A stretch of DNA of 64,000 nucleotides from the NCBI GenBank assembly GCA_965199135.1, contig OZ240685.1, forward strand, positions 682,001 through 746,000, given 5' to 3'. Source of the stretch: EB88 sp965199135 (GTDB taxonomy: Bacteria > Acidobacteriota > Terriglobia > Terriglobales > Acidobacteriaceae). Below, piece after piece: positions 20,475 to 28,865 of the stretch. The position numbers and the translations under genes are program-made. Each line of letters starts with the position of its first letter. Within the stretch, counting starts at the first letter, position 1. The notes beneath the pieces were generated by a model that was not told the origin of the DNA, ran no database searches, and saw only the letters and a program-made list of their open reading frames with translations.

Positions 20475-23400
20475 TCAGAAGTAGAATTTGCCGGCCAACT
20501 GGATATCGCGGCCGGGTTGTGGATCCCCGGAGGCCGCAGGTACCGGGCCTCGCAGCGCAGTGACCAGGCCAAAGTTGGACGACTCGATATTGTTGCCGGG
20601 CTGCGCGAAGTTCGCATGGTTGGCAAGGTTGAAGGTTTCCAGCCGAAGCTGAAAGTAGCGAACGCCTTCCGGATCGATCTTGATGTCCTTGTAGATCGCG
20701 AGGTTGGTGTAGTTGAATCCCGGCCCGTGGAAGAAGTTTCTCTTCGCGTCGCCGAAGGTCCCGAGCGCTTCCGGGGTGAAGTCGCCCTTTGGGAACCATG
20801 GGCCCGTGCGCGGGTTTGCGCCCGAGATGTGCCCGACGCTCGTGTTCGGCGCATCCGGGCAGCCATAGAAGGAGTAGGAGTCGCACCAGAGTGAGGCATC
20901 GCCCGACTGGTAGACGTCCACCGGGAAGCCCGTCTGCAGTGCGGTGTACCCGGAGGCGGTCCAGCCGCCGAGTGCGTAGCGAACGGCGGCATGGTCGTTC
21001 CAGCTGTGCGGCACGGGGATCTGGTAGTTATACGCCGCGCTGAAGCGTTGCCGCGCGTCGTAGTCGGAGTCGCCATAGTTCAGGGACTGGTAGCCGGGAA
21101 TGTAGTTATACGAACGACCCTGGGAACCGGATGCGCTCTCATAACCGGATCCGTTGTCGAGACCATGCGAGTAGGTGTACGCGAGCTGGAAGAACAGCCC
21201 GTGCGTGGGAGCCTTCTGCAGGCTGACCAGGACGGCGTTGTAGTTGGAGGCGCCGGTTGTCTGCTGCTGGCCAATGCTCAGGTAGTAGGGCACACCATTC
21301 GGAGCACTTGTCGAGACCGACCCTGGAAGGATGGCAGGCTGCAGCTTGTTCTGCGGAAAGTTGACCGACTGCGTTCCGGGAGAGCCGGAGCAGGCCGGGT
21401 TCGCCAGGCAGGCCGCATGGCCGGCGGCCGTTTCAGGATCGGCCTCGGTGGTCACCACGAGGTGACGACCCAGCGAGCCGGAATAGCCAACCATCAGCAC
21501 CATGTTGCTCGGCAGCGAGCGCTCCACGTTCAGATTGAAGCTGTACACATAGGGCACCGAGTAGTTGGCGGCAACCTTGTTCAGGTCAAGCTCGTTGAAG
21601 CCAGACCAGTCAACGGTCGATCCCGCAGCCGGCGGGGTGAACGGGAACGGCGGCGGCGTCGACCCTGTGCCGGTCACCGAGGCATAGGGGTTGGTGAAGC
21701 CCGGGCTGAGGCCTACATCCGCAGCGCCATGGCTGGTCTTAACGAACGGCGGATTGTTGAGGTTCTGAAGGGCTTCTTCCTCGATATCCCGGTTGAAGTA
21801 GATCCCGAAGCCGCCCCGGATCGAGAAGCTGTTCGAGCCCTGGGTACCGGTCAGGAAGCTCGGCCCGGCATCGGGTGCATACGCAAAGCCGACGCGCGGC
21901 GAGAAGTGGTCGTACTTGATCGTCGCTCCACCCTGGCGATTGCAACCAGGGTCCCCGGCATACAGGAGGCCCGGCGGCGCATTGGCCCCGGCAAACACCG
22001 CTGTCGTCGCATTGCTGTTCTGCCAACAGGTGATGCCCTCGCCGCCGTATTGCAGCGATTGGTAGGGAGTCTCAACGTCGTAGCCGATGCCCATGTTCAC
22101 GGTGAGCGTCTTGCTCGCCTTCCAGTTGTCCGCGCCAAAGGCATAGCCTTCCCAGGCACGCGCATCGATCAGCACGCCGGAGCCCTGCGTGTAGGAGTCC
22201 GGGATGCCGAGCAAGAAGTCAATTGCGGTATCACCTGAGCTGTAGGTGCCGGCGCCGTTGAACGCGTAGTCGCCATTGTTATCCGAGAAGAACGGATTCT
22301 CGACCGTGAAGCGCTCGGCGAAGGCACCGAACTGGAAGCTGTGATTCCCAATGACCTTGCTGAAGGTGTCGGCAAACTTCAGGTTTTGATCGTTACGAGG
22401 CTGCGGACCATACGGACTGAAGCCCAGGGTGAAGTAGCTCGTCACCCCGATGGTGGGAATGGAAGCATCGGCTGACTGCGGGTTGATGTTCTGGAACCCG
22501 TCAGCGCTCGGCTGCTGAATCGCCTGCGGATTGACCGCGCCATACAGGAAGCGGAAGTAGTTGACTCGCAGTTCGTTCAGAGTCGTGGGATTGAAGATGT
22601 GGGTGTAGGACGCATTGAAGAGCTTGATGTGTTCCGTATCCACTTCCGTGAAGCCTGGCAGCGTCGATCCGTAGAACGGCAGGGCGCTGGTGCTTGGGCT
22701 CGACTGGAACACGCTGGAACCCCAGAGTGTGTCGTTCCTGGTGATCTGGTAGTCGGCGCGGAGCGTTCCCTGGTCGTACCCTTCGGAGTTCGGCGCGTTG
22801 AATGAGTAGTACGGGACCCCGTCGATCGCGTTGTTGGAAGCCGGCACATACTTGCTCACCAGCGTGGCGGAGGTCGTGTTGAACTGCGTCGGCGAGATCA
22901 CGGCACCTGTCGGGAAGCAGGTGTTCCACGGCGTTCCCGCCGCGCAGCTGCCCACCGCGAAAGGAAGCGGATTCGCCGAGAGGGTAGCCCCATCGCCTGC
23001 GAAGTTGCCGCCACGCTGCGCATTGCTGAACACCTGCGTGTTGGTGCTGGTAGACGTCGTGTTGCGGATGCCCTGGTACCCGAGAAAGAAGAACAGCTTG
23101 TTCCTGACGACCGGGCCACCGAAGGTGCCGCCGTACACGTTCTGGTGAAAGGGCGGTCGAACGGCAGGCGAGCCAAAGGTGTACCCGGCGTTGTTCAGAA
23201 AGGTGTCGCGGTAGAACTCGAAGGCATCCCCGTGGAAGCTGTTGGTGCCGGACTTTACCGTTTGATCGAGCTGCGCCCCGGAGTTGCGGGCGTACTGCGC
23301 GGCGGCCGTGCCGGAGATGATCTGTTCCTGCCCCATCGCATCCGGATTGAGCACCAGGCCCACCGTGTTCAGCGGGCCGTCGTCGATGTCTGCGCCGTCG

Positions 23401-23969
23401 AGCAGGTAGCTGTTGTTGAAGCTCTGGTTGCCGTTGGTTGCGAACCCACCACGGGTGTCTGAAGCCTCCACCACGCCGGGCGAAAGCTTCTGGAGAACGC
23501 TTGGATCGCGGCCGAGCAGTGGCAGCTCGAGGATTTCGCTCGACGAGAAGGTCTGCTTCAGCTGGGTATCCGACGTCTCCACTTGCACGGCCGAGGCCGT
23601 GACATTGACGTTCTGCGCCTCGCCGCCTGCCTGCATCGCGGCGTCGATCTCGCGGTTGTCGTTCAGGTTCAACATCAGGCCGCTCGACCGGAAGTCGCTG
23701 AAGCCAGTCTTGCTGATCGTGATCGAGTAGGGACCGCCGATCGCAAGCTGGGGAAAGATGTAATAGCCCTTTCCGTCTGTCTTGGCCGAGTTACTGATCC
23801 CGGTGCTGGTGTTCAGGATGGTCACCGTCGCATCCGGCAGCACAGCGCCCGTAGGATCGCTGGCGGTCCCGTGGACGGCTGCATACGTGGATTGCGCCTG
23901 AAGGCGATAACTGCCGGTGACCAGCAGCGCGGAGGCTGCCAGTCCGAGGGAAAGCTTCTTGGGAATCAT
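20475..23969 (-). CDS. Oar-like TonB-dependent outer-membrane receptor
   Basis: A 1164-aa protein of the same class as its downstream neighbour: signal peptide (to about residue 25, RLQAQS), carboxypeptidase-regulatory-like domain (about 28-110, VHGTASDPTGAVLPDATV), plug and large beta-barrel ending in GKFYF with a terminal Phe, as for outer-membrane barrels. The two receptors are clearly different in sequence, so this is not a recent duplication. The ATG at 23969 has AGGAG 5 nt upstream; the frame is open for another 54 codons but without signal-peptide character. Substrate unknown. Confidence 0.9.
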   Translation of the reverse strand: MIPKKLSLGLAASALLVTGSYRLQAQSTYAAVHGTASDPTGAVLPDATVTILNTSTGISNSAKTDGKGYYIFPQLAIGGPYSITISKTGFSDFRSSGLMLNLNDNREIDAAMQAGGEAQNVNVTASAVQVETSDTQLKQTFSSSEILELPLLGRDPSVLQKLSPGVVEASDTRGGFATNGNQSFNNSYLLDGADIDDGPLNTVGLVLNPDAMGQEQIISGTAAAQYARNSGAQLDQTVKSGTNSFHGDAFEFYRDTFLNNAGYTFGSPAVRPPFHQNVYGGTFGGPVVRNKLFFFLGYQGIRNTTSTSTNTQVFSNAQRGGNFAGDGATLSANPLPFAVGSCAAGTPWNTCFPTGAVISPTQFNTTSATLVSKYVPASNNAIDGVPYYSFNAPNSEGYDQGTLRADYQITRNDTLWGSSVFQSSPSTSALPFYGSTLPGFTEVDTEHIKLFNASYTHIFNPTTLNELRVNYFRFLYGAVNPQAIQQPSADGFQNINPQSADASIPTIGVTSYFTLGFSPYGPQPRNDQNLKFADTFSKVIGNHSFQFGAFAERFTVENPFFSDNNGDYAFNGAGTYSSGDTAIDFLLGIPDSYTQGSGVLIDARAWEGYAFGADNWKASKTLTVNMGIGYDVETPYQSLQYGGEGITCWQNSNATTAVFAGANAPPGLLYAGDPGCNRQGGATIKYDHFSPRVGFAYAPDAGPSFLTGTQGSNSFSIRGGFGIYFNRDIEEEALQNLNNPPFVKTSHGAADVGLSPGFTNPYASVTGTGSTPPPFPFTPPAAGSTVDWSGFNELDLNKVAANYSVPYVYSFNLNVERSLPSNMVLMVGYSGSLGRHLVVTTEADPETAAGHAACLANPACSGSPGTQSVNFPQNKLQPAILPGSVSTSAPNGVPYYLSIGQQQTTGASNYNAVLVSLQKAPTHGLFFQLAYTYSHGLDNGSGYESASGSQGRSYNYIPGYQSLNYGDSDYDARQRFSAAYNYQIPVPHSWNDHAAVRYALGGWTASGYTALQTGFPVDVYQSGDASLWCDSYSFYGCPDAPNTSVGHISGANPRTGPWFPKGDFTPEALGTFGDAKRNFFHGPGFNYTNLAIYKDIKIDPEGVRYFQLRLETFNLANHANFAQPGNNIESSNFGLVTALRGPVPAASGDPQPGRDIQLAGKFYF

Positions 23970-24238
23970 GAACACTCCTGCTGGCACGTTCGTTAGCAAA
24001 AGGGAGCGAGGGCTGCCCCCTGGGGGGATTGCATGCGAGGTAACGCGAAGGGTGCTGCGATGGTTGGTCTCTGCCTGTGCAACTTCCTTGCCAAAGTTCG
24101 AGACGCGCGGAAACGCCCGAAAAACGCGCACGCATGCGGACGTGGGGGCTCACGGTGTCCGCCGTGTCTATGGATTCCCATTCGCGCATAGAAATGTATA
24201 CAGAACTTCATAAATCGTCACACGCCAGGCATAGGAAA
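23970..24238. other. intergenic region upstream of the second TonB-dependent receptor
   Basis: About 270 bp between the receptor start and the terminator of the upstream regulator gene. I see no supported gene. It should contain the receptor promoter. Confidence 0.5.
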
Positions 24239-24260
24239 AGGCCCGGCAGATGCCGGGCCT
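24239..24260 (-). terminator. intrinsic terminator after the single-domain response regulator
   Basis: A 9-bp stem, AGGCCCGGC paired with GCCGGGCCT around a 4-nt loop, followed on minus by TTTTCC. It lies 26 bp past the stop codon. Confidence 0.8.
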
Positions 24261-24285
24261 CCTCGTCGTTCACAAACCGCTTACG

Positions 24286-24747
24286 TCATTCGCCGCTGGC
24301 GGCTACGTTCCTGGTTGCGGATTCAAGATGCCCATCGACCGACGAGGCCTGCCGGGCTGCCCTCTTGCTCTTTTTTGCTTCGTGGTTCGCGAGCAGCGCT
24401 TCAAGCTGGGTGAGCAGGTCGTGCGTGTTCATCGGCTTCACCAGCATCTTGTCTGCTCCTTCTTCTTCCCATTCGGAGCCAGGCAGCGGAAAAGCTGTCA
24501 ACATGGCGACTGCGGGCTGGTACGGCGCCTTCTTGGCGGCCTGCACCACCTCGAGCCCGGCGCTCTCGCTTTCCATGCGCATGTCGGTGATCACCATGTC
24601 GTACTGGTGAGTCTTGATCCTGGAGCGGCCTTCCCGAGCCGACGCAGCTGTCTCGACCTCGAACCCACTGATCTCGAGAACGGCCTTCAGAGTCAGGAGG
24701 ATGGTGAGTTCGTCGTCTACCAGCAGAATTCTGCGCTTAGCCTTCAT
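24286..24747 (-). CDS. single-domain CheY-like response regulator
   Basis: A 153-aa protein with one receiver domain (about 5-122): ILLVDDE acidic pair, phosphoacceptor aspartate in DMVITDMRM, Thr in AMLTAF and the conserved lysine in DKMLVKPM. All key residues are present. A charged tail of about 30 residues with no output domain follows. Such proteins act by protein contact. No histidine kinase is adjacent. ATG 24747 is chosen with AAGGGA upstream; the reading frame is open further but is not receiver-like. It is divergent from mtaB. Confidence 0.88.
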   Translation of the reverse strand: MKAKRRILLVDDELTILLTLKAVLEISGFEVETAASAREGRSRIKTHQYDMVITDMRMESESAGLEVVQAAKKAPYQPAVAMLTAFPLPGSEWEEEGADKMLVKPMNTHDLLTQLEALLANHEAKKSKRAARQASSVDGHLESATRNVAASGE

Positions 24748-24841
24748 GTTTGTCCCTTCGTCCTTCAACACCGCAGGAGAAAGTTTATCAGGGAGCCTGC
24801 TTGGTTGCCTCCGATACCAAGTCCTGCGAACTTTCGGAACG

Positions 24842-24847
24842 TACACT
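24842..24847 (+). promoter_or_regulatory. candidate -10 hexamer for mtaB
   Basis: TACACT ends 6 nt before the mtaB ATG at 24854, with no SD between. This distance fits transcription starting at the start codon. Confidence 0.35.
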
Positions 24848-24853
24848 TCGGGT

Positions 24854-26284
24854 ATGCCTTCCTTCTTCGTCCACTCCTTTGGCTGCCGCGCGAGTGCCGC
24901 GGACGGGGATGGACTTGGCCGCGAGCTCATCGAGGCCGGCCATCGTCCTGCCGGGAGCCCGGAAGGGGCAGAGCTGGTGGTGATCAACACCTGCGCCGTG
25001 ACGGCCACGGCCGAGCGGAGCGCCCGGGCGCTGATCCGGCGCATCCAGCGACGCAACCCGGCAGCCCGGGTGCTCGTGACCGGCTGCTACGCGCAGCGTG
25101 CGCCCGGTGAGATCGCCGCGCTCCCGGGTGTTTCGGCCGTGATTGGCAACAGCCACAAGGCAAAGCTGGTGCAGATCGCAGGCGTGCCCATGCCGCTGGT
25201 TGCGGGTCTGGCGCCGATCCTGCAGGCTCCGTATGCTGGCGAACACCTTGCGGCAGTGTCGGCCGGATTCGCAGCGTGGCAGGGAGCCGCCACTCGGACC
25301 CGGCCCGTGCTCAAGGTGCAGGATGGCTGCGGCAATCGCTGCTCGTTTTGTGTGATCCCGGAGACCCGGGGACCCAGCCGCTCTGTTCCAGCCATCGCTG
25401 TACTTGAGGCGGCACGGCAGCTGGCCGAGCAGGGAGTGCAGGAAGCAGTGCTCTCGGGCATCAACCTGGGGCGCTGGGGATGTGAGTTCACTCCTCGTGA
25501 GACGCTGGCCTCGCTGGTGCGTCGCATCGTGGAGCGCTCGGCGCTGCCCTGCCTCCGGCTGTCTTCGATCGAGCCGATGGACTGGTCCCCGGAGTTGCTG
25601 GCGCTACTCGGGGAGCATGGCGTCGGCGAGGACCCGCGGATCGCGAACCATGCGCACCTGCCGCTCCAGTCGGGCGCGGACGCGATCCTGCGGCGGATGC
25701 ACCGCCGCTATCGGCCCTGGCACTACGCCGAGAAGCTCGATGCGATCGCCGCACGCCTGCCAGACGCAGCGCTTGGCGCCGACATCCTGGTGGGCTTCCC
25801 GGGGGAGACAGATGCCCTGTTTCAGGAGAGTTATGACTTCGTCGCTCGGCTGCCGCTGACCTACTTCCACCTGTTTCCCTTTTCGCCGCGACCGAAGACC
25901 CGGGGAGAGGAGCTACACCGCGAATCCCCGGTGAGCGGCACGGCTGTGCGCGAGCGGATGGCTGCACTGGAAGCATTGGGCGAGGAGAAGACGCGCCGGT
26001 TCCGCGAACGATTCCTCGGAAGAACCCTGAACGCGGTCACGCTGAACGACGGAACGGCGCTCACCTCCAACTTCCTTTCGGTTTTTCTCGCATTCAGTGC
26101 GCCGGCAAATCAACGGGTATGGCTCGAGGTGGCATCTACTGTTGGAGATTCCGGAAAAACCACCCTGACCGGCGCGGCTGTGAGGGATTGCGCCCGCGAT
26201 CCAGGGTTGGAGGGTTTGTACGGGAATGGTATGCTGGAAGCGAGGCATAGTGTCTCGCATCCAAGCGGAGGAAGTCATCGATAA
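24854..26284 (+). CDS. mtaB: tRNA methylthiotransferase, MtaB-type (MiaB family)
   Basis: A 476-aa radical-SAM enzyme that adds a methylthio group to t6A37 in tRNA. N-terminal MTTase domain with three cluster cysteines (HSFGCRAS, NTCAVT, TGCYAQ), radical-SAM cluster motif CGNRCSFC, TIM-barrel core, and a short C-terminal TRAM-like part. The assignment to MtaB rather than MiaB or RimO is by overall similarity of the N-terminus and is moderately sure. The ATG at 24854 begins the family-typical MPSFFVHSFGC. The stop codon lies inside the presumed start region of infC. Confidence 0.85.
   Translation: MPSFFVHSFGCRASAADGDGLGRELIEAGHRPAGSPEGAELVVINTCAVTATAERSARALIRRIQRRNPAARVLVTGCYAQRAPGEIAALPGVSAVIGNSHKAKLVQIAGVPMPLVAGLAPILQAPYAGEHLAAVSAGFAAWQGAATRTRPVLKVQDGCGNRCSFCVIPETRGPSRSVPAIAVLEAARQLAEQGVQEAVLSGINLGRWGCEFTPRETLASLVRRIVERSALPCLRLSSIEPMDWSPELLALLGEHGVGEDPRIANHAHLPLQSGADAILRRMHRRYRPWHYAEKLDAIAARLPDAALGADILVGFPGETDALFQESYDFVARLPLTYFHLFPFSPRPKTRGEELHRESPVSGTAVRERMAALEALGEEKTRRFRERFLGRTLNAVTLNDGTALTSNFLSVFLAFSAPANQRVWLEVASTVGDSGKTTLTGAAVRDCARDPGLEGLYGNGMLEARHSVSHPSGGSHR
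26207..26235 (+). promoter_or_regulatory. candidate infC promoter inside the 3' end of mtaB
   Basis: TTGGAG (26207-26212), 17-bp spacer, TATGCT (26230-26235). It would give a leader of about 35 nt before the ATC start. The spacing is ideal but the -35 is only partly matched. Confidence 0.4.
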
Positions 26285-26903
26285 ACGTTCGGCCAAGCAG
26301 TTCATTCGGATCAACGACAAGATTCGCGCGCGCGAAGTGCGCGTAATCGACGAAAATGGAGAGCAGCTCGGGATCCTGGTTCCCTTTGAAGCGCTCAAGA
26401 TCGCCCGCGAGCGCGGGCTCGATCTGGTAGAGGTTTCGCCGAGTGCGGTTCCGCCGGTCTGCCGTATCCAGGACTATGGAAAGTTCCTGTACGAGAAGGA
26501 CAAGAGCGACCGGGCGGCCCGCAAGAAGCAGAAGATCATCGTCATCAAGGAAGTCAAGTTCTCGGTCACGGTGGACGAGCATGACTACCAGACCAAGAAG
26601 AACCAGGCCGTGCGCTTCCTGAGCGAAGGCGACAAGGTCAAGGCGAGCCTCCGGTTCCGCGGACGCCAGATGGCCCACCGCGACCTCGGCTACAACATCA
26701 TCAACCGGCTGATCCAGGACATCGGCGATACCGGAACGGTGGAGTTCATGCCGCGCATGGAAGGCACCACGCTGCACGCCATCCTGGCCCCTGGCAAGAA
26801 GGTGCTGGCAGAGAAGGAAGCGGCCGCGAAGAAGGCTGCACCACCTGCTCCACCTGCGCCCCCGAAGCCGCAGGAAGCCCCGGCAACCCAGACCGTCCAG
26901 TAG
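26277..26903 (+). CDS. infC: translation initiation factor IF-3, non-canonical ATC start
   Basis: IF-3 keeps ribosomal subunits apart and checks the start codon. From the ATC at 26277 it is 208 aa: N-domain (IRINDKIRAREVRVI), linker, C-domain (VKFSVTVDEHDYQTK, MAHRDLG), and an Ala/Pro/Lys-rich tail of about 30 residues that is not part of the usual fold. The ATC has GGAGG at a 5-nt distance; the only ATG in frame, 17 codons upstream, has no SD and adds residues unlike IF-3. ATT/ATC starts on infC are known to support autoregulation, since IF-3 itself discriminates against them. The gene overlaps the mtaB stop by 8 nt. Confidence 0.92.
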   Translation: MDKRSAKQFIRINDKIRAREVRVIDENGEQLGILVPFEALKIARERGLDLVEVSPSAVPPVCRIQDYGKFLYEKDKSDRAARKKQKIIVIKEVKFSVTVDEHDYQTKKNQAVRFLSEGDKVKASLRFRGRQMAHRDLGYNIINRLIQDIGDTGTVEFMPRMEGTTLHAILAPGKKVLAEKEAAAKKAAPPAPPAPPKPQEAPATQTVQ

Positions 26904-26933
26904 CCGTTCCGGCAATGTTCATGAAAAGAGCGC

Positions 26934-26957
26934 CCCGGCGCTCTTTTTCGTGTCTCT
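26934..26957 (+). terminator. intrinsic terminator after infC
   Basis: Stem AAAAGAGCGC / GCGCTCTTTT with a short CCGG-containing loop, followed by a T run. It separates infC from the pseudo-receiver and from rpmI-rplT, so these are not one simple operon. Confidence 0.88.
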
Positions 26958-27049
26958 ACGCGCTTTCTGTGGCTCGATAGCAGACACCACGCACGTGCGC
27001 GATAGACTGCACAAACCGGGGTGCCTGCGCGACCCTGCGGGAGCACACT

Positions 27050-27406
27050 GTGGATTCGCTGGTCATACTCATGATTGAAATGGAACAGCCAGAGGGGCTG
27101 TCCGCACGGAAGCTGATCGTGGAGACGGCCAAGCACAACGTGCTCACCGCCTACTCAGCCGAAGATGGCCTGGGCCTCCTGCAGCGCTTTCCGAGTATCG
27201 ACGCAGTGCTGATCCACGCCCTCGTTGAGAGTTGCGAGCAGGTTCTGGCTTCCGTTCGTCAGCATTCACCAGCCATGCCGATCATCGTGGCGAGTCCCGT
27301 GCCCGACCAGTTTTACCCGGAGGCGACGTACGTGGTCCCGAGCCACGAGCCGGCCGCGCTGCTTCTCCTGCTGGCGACGAACTTCGGTGTCTCGATCCGC
27401 AACTGA
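27050..27406 (+). CDS. degenerate receiver-domain protein between infC and rpmI
   Basis: A 118-aa protein with the length and alternating hydrophobic pattern of a CheY-like receiver (LVILMIEME, YSAEDGLGLLQRF, IDAVLIH, MPIIVAS). The phosphoacceptor position after IDAVLI is His56 instead of Asp, and the usual acidic pair is only partly kept (E10, E12). There is no output domain. It cannot be phosphorylated in the standard way if this alignment is right. GTG start with GGGAG 6 nt upstream. It sits between the infC terminator and rpmI, a position where such a gene is not standard. Confidence 0.7.
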   Translation: MDSLVILMIEMEQPEGLSARKLIVETAKHNVLTAYSAEDGLGLLQRFPSIDAVLIHALVESCEQVLASVRQHSPAMPIIVASPVPDQFYPEATYVVPSHEPAALLLLLATNFGVSIRN

Positions 27407-27510
27407 GCCCGGCCCCGGGATCTCGGGGCAGAAGCGGCATGTATACTGGCGAATGTTGCCCTGAGTGCGGTTGGCTCAGCCGGCAGCACCCCAAGTCCAA
27501 GTAGGAATCC

Positions 27511-27708
27511 ATGCCGAAACTGAAGACACACAAGGGCGCCGCCAAGCGCTTCAAGAAGACTGGCACCGGCAAGATCAAGCGCGGCCAGTCCAAGATGCGC
27601 CACATCCTGACGTCGAAGGAAACCAAGACCAAGCGCAAGCTCGCACACAGCGCGCTGGTTTCGGATGCCGACCACGCCAAGGTAGCCCGGATGATCCCCT
27701 ACGCCTGA
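27511..27708 (+). CDS. rpmI: 50S ribosomal protein L35
   Basis: A 65-aa basic protein, MPKLKTHKGAAKRFKKTG at the N-terminus and full family length. It lies 126 bp before rplT, in the usual rpmI-rplT order. TATACT at 27442-27447 upstream is a possible -10 without a good -35. Confidence 0.96.
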   Translation: MPKLKTHKGAAKRFKKTGTGKIKRGQSKMRHILTSKETKTKRKLAHSALVSDADHAKVARMIPYA

Positions 27709-27833
27709 GTCCATGCCCCCGGGGCATGCGGGAAACCCCGGAGCCACGGCTCCGAGAGACCCAGGCAAGAGCGTGTGAAGAGGCATGACCTGCCTCCAGC
27801 CGCGATGTACCAGCACCCACAAAAGGAGTCACT

Positions 27834-28217
27834 ATGCCACGCGTAAAACGTGGAACAAAACGCAATGACCGCCGCAAAAAGATCCTGAAGCGCGCGAGTG
27901 GATATTTCCTTACCAAGAGCAAGCTCTACCAGGCAGCCCAGGAAGCCGTTGAGCGCGGCCTGAAGTTCGCCTACAGCGGCCGCAAGCAGAAGAAGCGCCA
28001 GTACCGCTCGCTCTGGATTGTGCGTATCAACGCCGCAGCCAAGATCAACGGGATCTCGTACTCACTGTTCATCAACGGCCTCAAGAAGGCAGGCATCGAA
28101 CTCGATCGAAAGATCCTTGCCGACCTGGCTGTTCATGATGAAAAGGGCTTCGCGGCCCTGGTGGGGCAGGCCAGGACTGCGCTTGCTGCCGCCGCCCCCG
28201 CAGGGAAAACAGCGTAA
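27834..28217 (+). CDS. rplT: 50S ribosomal protein L20
   Basis: A 127-aa early-assembly protein that binds 23S rRNA and in many bacteria represses its own operon. The N-terminus MPRVKRGTKRNDRRKKILK and the globular part with INGLKKAGIELDRKILADLA are typical. It ends with an Ala-rich tail. SD AAAGGAG lies 7 nt before the ATG. The 125-bp gap after rpmI can fold into two small hairpins and may hold an autoregulatory site; that is inference. Confidence 0.96.
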   Translation: MPRVKRGTKRNDRRKKILKRASGYFLTKSKLYQAAQEAVERGLKFAYSGRKQKKRQYRSLWIVRINAAAKINGISYSLFINGLKKAGIELDRKILADLAVHDEKGFAALVGQARTALAAAAPAGKTA

Positions 28218-28236
28218 GCATTTGCATAGCATTCAC

Positions 28237-28264
28237 ACAAAGGCGGCCCAGGGGCCGCCTTTGT
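28237..28264 (+). terminator. intrinsic terminator after rplT
   Basis: A 12-bp stem ACAAAGGCGGCC / GGCCGCCTTTGT with a 4-nt loop directly after rplT. Confidence 0.8.
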
Positions 28265-28349
28265 GTTGCGTCGATGTCAGCAGCCCTTCTGTACACAACA
28301 GCCCCTCAAGCCTGCGCATCTTTCTTGAGTGAAGGGAAAGGTGACATCG

Positions 28350-28793
28350 ATGGCGAATGACGACAGCGCGGTAAAGAATCTCATTGCAGTGTTGCGGGAT
28401 GGCGAGAAGGGCTTCAATGATATCGGAGAGCTCCTCCAGAGCCCGGAGCACAAGTCGTTTTTTCTTGAAGAGGCGAAGGTTCGTGGCTCCTACGCAAGTG
28501 AACTCGAGCACGCGGTGAATCGGGTGACCGATGCGGATGTGCATGAAACCGGCACGGCTGCCGGAGCGGTGCATCGCACCTGGGGTGACCTCAAGGCGAA
28601 GCTGGGTGGAGGCGACAAGTCGCTGCTCGACACCGCGGAACAGGGTGAGGACGCGGCCAAGAAGGCGTACGAAACGGCGTTGAACGACAACGCGATCTCC
28701 GACACCGTGCGCGCGCTGATCGCGCAGCAGGCTGAGCATGTTCGTCGCTCGCACGACACGGTGAAGGGCTACCGGGATTCGTACAAGGGCTAA
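28350..28793 (+). CDS. DUF2383/PA2169-family four-helix-bundle protein
   Basis: A 147-aa, mostly helical protein with AVKNLIAVLRDGEKGFNDIGE at the start, as in the PA2169 family (DUF2383), a ferritin-like four-helix bundle of unknown function often linked with stress. ATG 28350 has AGGTGA 5 nt upstream. It is flanked by terminators on both sides and thus probably a single-gene unit. Confidence 0.8.
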   Translation: MANDDSAVKNLIAVLRDGEKGFNDIGELLQSPEHKSFFLEEAKVRGSYASELEHAVNRVTDADVHETGTAAGAVHRTWGDLKAKLGGGDKSLLDTAEQGEDAAKKAYETALNDNAISDTVRALIAQQAEHVRRSHDTVKGYRDSYKG

Positions 28794-28809
28794 GGTTTCC
28801 TGATCCACG

Positions 28810-28837
28810 AGCGGCGCATCCTGCGGGGTGCGCCGCT
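28810..28837 (+). terminator. intrinsic terminator after the DUF2383 gene
   Basis: Stem AGCGGCGCATCC paired with GGGTGCGCCGCT (one G-U pair) and a 4-nt loop, followed by TCTGTTTT. Confidence 0.75.
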
Positions 28838-28865
28838 TCTGTTTTGGACGCGAGATAATCGCTGC

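Noticed and set aside
27709..27833. L20 autoregulatory structure between rpmI and rplT
   Set aside because: Small hairpins exist, but I could not match any known L20-binding leader, so it is only mentioned under rplT.
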